Origin: Deltaproteobacteria bacterium
GTDB taxonomy: Bacteria; Desulfobacterota_B; Binatia; UBA9968
Assembly: GCA_005879255.1 (NCBI GenBank)
Contig: VBKY01000008.1
Coordinates: forward strand, 1-14,308
DNA: 14,308 nt
Reading direction: 5' to 3'
Shown: positions 14,102 to 14,308 of the stretch, one piece after another
How the letters are laid out: every line of letters starts with the position of its first letter
Position numbering within the stretch: the stretch's first letter is position 1
Made by a program: the position numbers and the translations under genes
The notes under the pieces: model-generated
What the model was told of the DNA's origin: nothing
Database searches by the model: none
The model's input: only the letters and a program-made list of their open reading frames with translations

Positions 14102-14308
14102 TCACACTCGTTGGGCCGAAAAGACGATGACCAGGCGGAGAATAAAGCCGCCGACCAGCACCAGCGCGGCAGTGGTCGTCATGTCATGCACGCCGTGCTT
14201 CTCGCCGCGCCAATAGAGCAGCAGCGGCAGCAACATGCCGATACCGATTACGCCGATCAATAGGAGCAAACCCCAGGCATTCAGCCAGGCACGAGCGACC
14301 GGACCGAG
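14102..14308 (-). CDS. nrfD: NrfD-like membrane subunit, C-terminal part (5' end outside window)
   Basis: The last 68 codons of a gene entering from the right edge are present. They encode two membrane helices, a Leu/Ile/Gly-rich one (LLLLIGVIGIGMLLPLLLYW) and AALVLVGGFILRLVIVFSAQ, joined by a short loop RGEKHGVHDMTTT. This helix pair with the closing LVGGF-LR-VIVF-AQ pattern is typical of the C-terminus of NrfD/PsrC quinone-interacting subunits. These anchor periplasmic molybdenum enzymes and pass electrons to or from the quinone pool. With FdhE downstream, the partner is most likely a formate dehydrogenase encoded off the right edge. The lipoprotein gene begins one base before its stop codon ends. 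Confidence 0.75.
   Translation of the reverse strand, partial: LGPVARAWLNAWGLLLLIGVIGIGMLLPLLLYWRGEKHGVHDMTTTAALVLVGGFILRLVIVFSAQRV

Noticed and set aside
1..14308. CRISPR array, tRNA or rRNA genes, transposase genes
   Set aside because: No regularly spaced repeats, no cloverleaf-like sequence noticed and no transposase motif in any frame read.

Overview
The window reads as accessory, metabolically versatile DNA from a bacterium with formate-dehydrogenase-type respiratory metabolism. An NrfD-type membrane subunit and an FdhE-like protein lie on the right. Two Sth/lipoamide-dehydrogenase-type flavoproteins, a type II NADH dehydrogenase and a trace of a tungsten aldehyde oxidoreductase lie on the left and in the middle. 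This mix is compatible with soil or subsurface lineages such as deltaproteobacterial, NC10 or Rokubacteria-like groups, but nothing here fixes the taxonomy. Base composition is uneven: sampled lines run at about 60% GC or more between roughly 2,870 and 8,690, against about 35% just left of that block and about 42% just right of it. The middle block may therefore have a separate history.

Left part (1-2,715). The C-terminal part of an AAA+ ATPase (+) is cut by the window edge. On the minus strand follow an SthA-like flavoprotein with a possible leaderless promoter, a 94-codon ORF resembling only the C-terminus of aldehyde:ferredoxin oxidoreductase (GTGA overlap with sthA), and a 61-aa helical protein with a strong ribosome-binding site. 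A 35-codon ORF (+) with a good ribosome-binding site sits in the divergent AT-rich spacer.

Middle part (2,957-9,184). On the plus strand, a single-domain cupin, a second Sth-like flavoprotein that lacks both redox cysteines, and a 3'-truncated siderophore-interacting/ferredoxin-reductase-type FAD-binding domain form one unit. It collides head-on with a minus-strand unit: a secreted Cache-domain protein, a two-TM HAMP class III adenylate cyclase, a 51-codon ORF, and an NDH-2 with a fused C-terminal cyclic-nucleotide-binding domain. The second unit can be read as a sensor, second-messenger and respiratory-output circuit, in which cAMP from the cyclase could control the NADH dehydrogenase encoded next to it. 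This is the most interesting hypothesis in the window.

Right part (9,185-14,308). A long imperfect hairpin and a frameshifted second copy of the 61-aa gene precede a minus-strand glycosyltransferase (GT4) / O-methyltransferase pair and a DUF2231-like membrane protein. A formate-dehydrogenase-associated operon follows, listed in order of transcription: NrfD-like subunit (partial), small lipoprotein, FdhE-like protein broken by a frameshift, and an unrecognised 133-aa protein. Its genes overlap or nearly touch.
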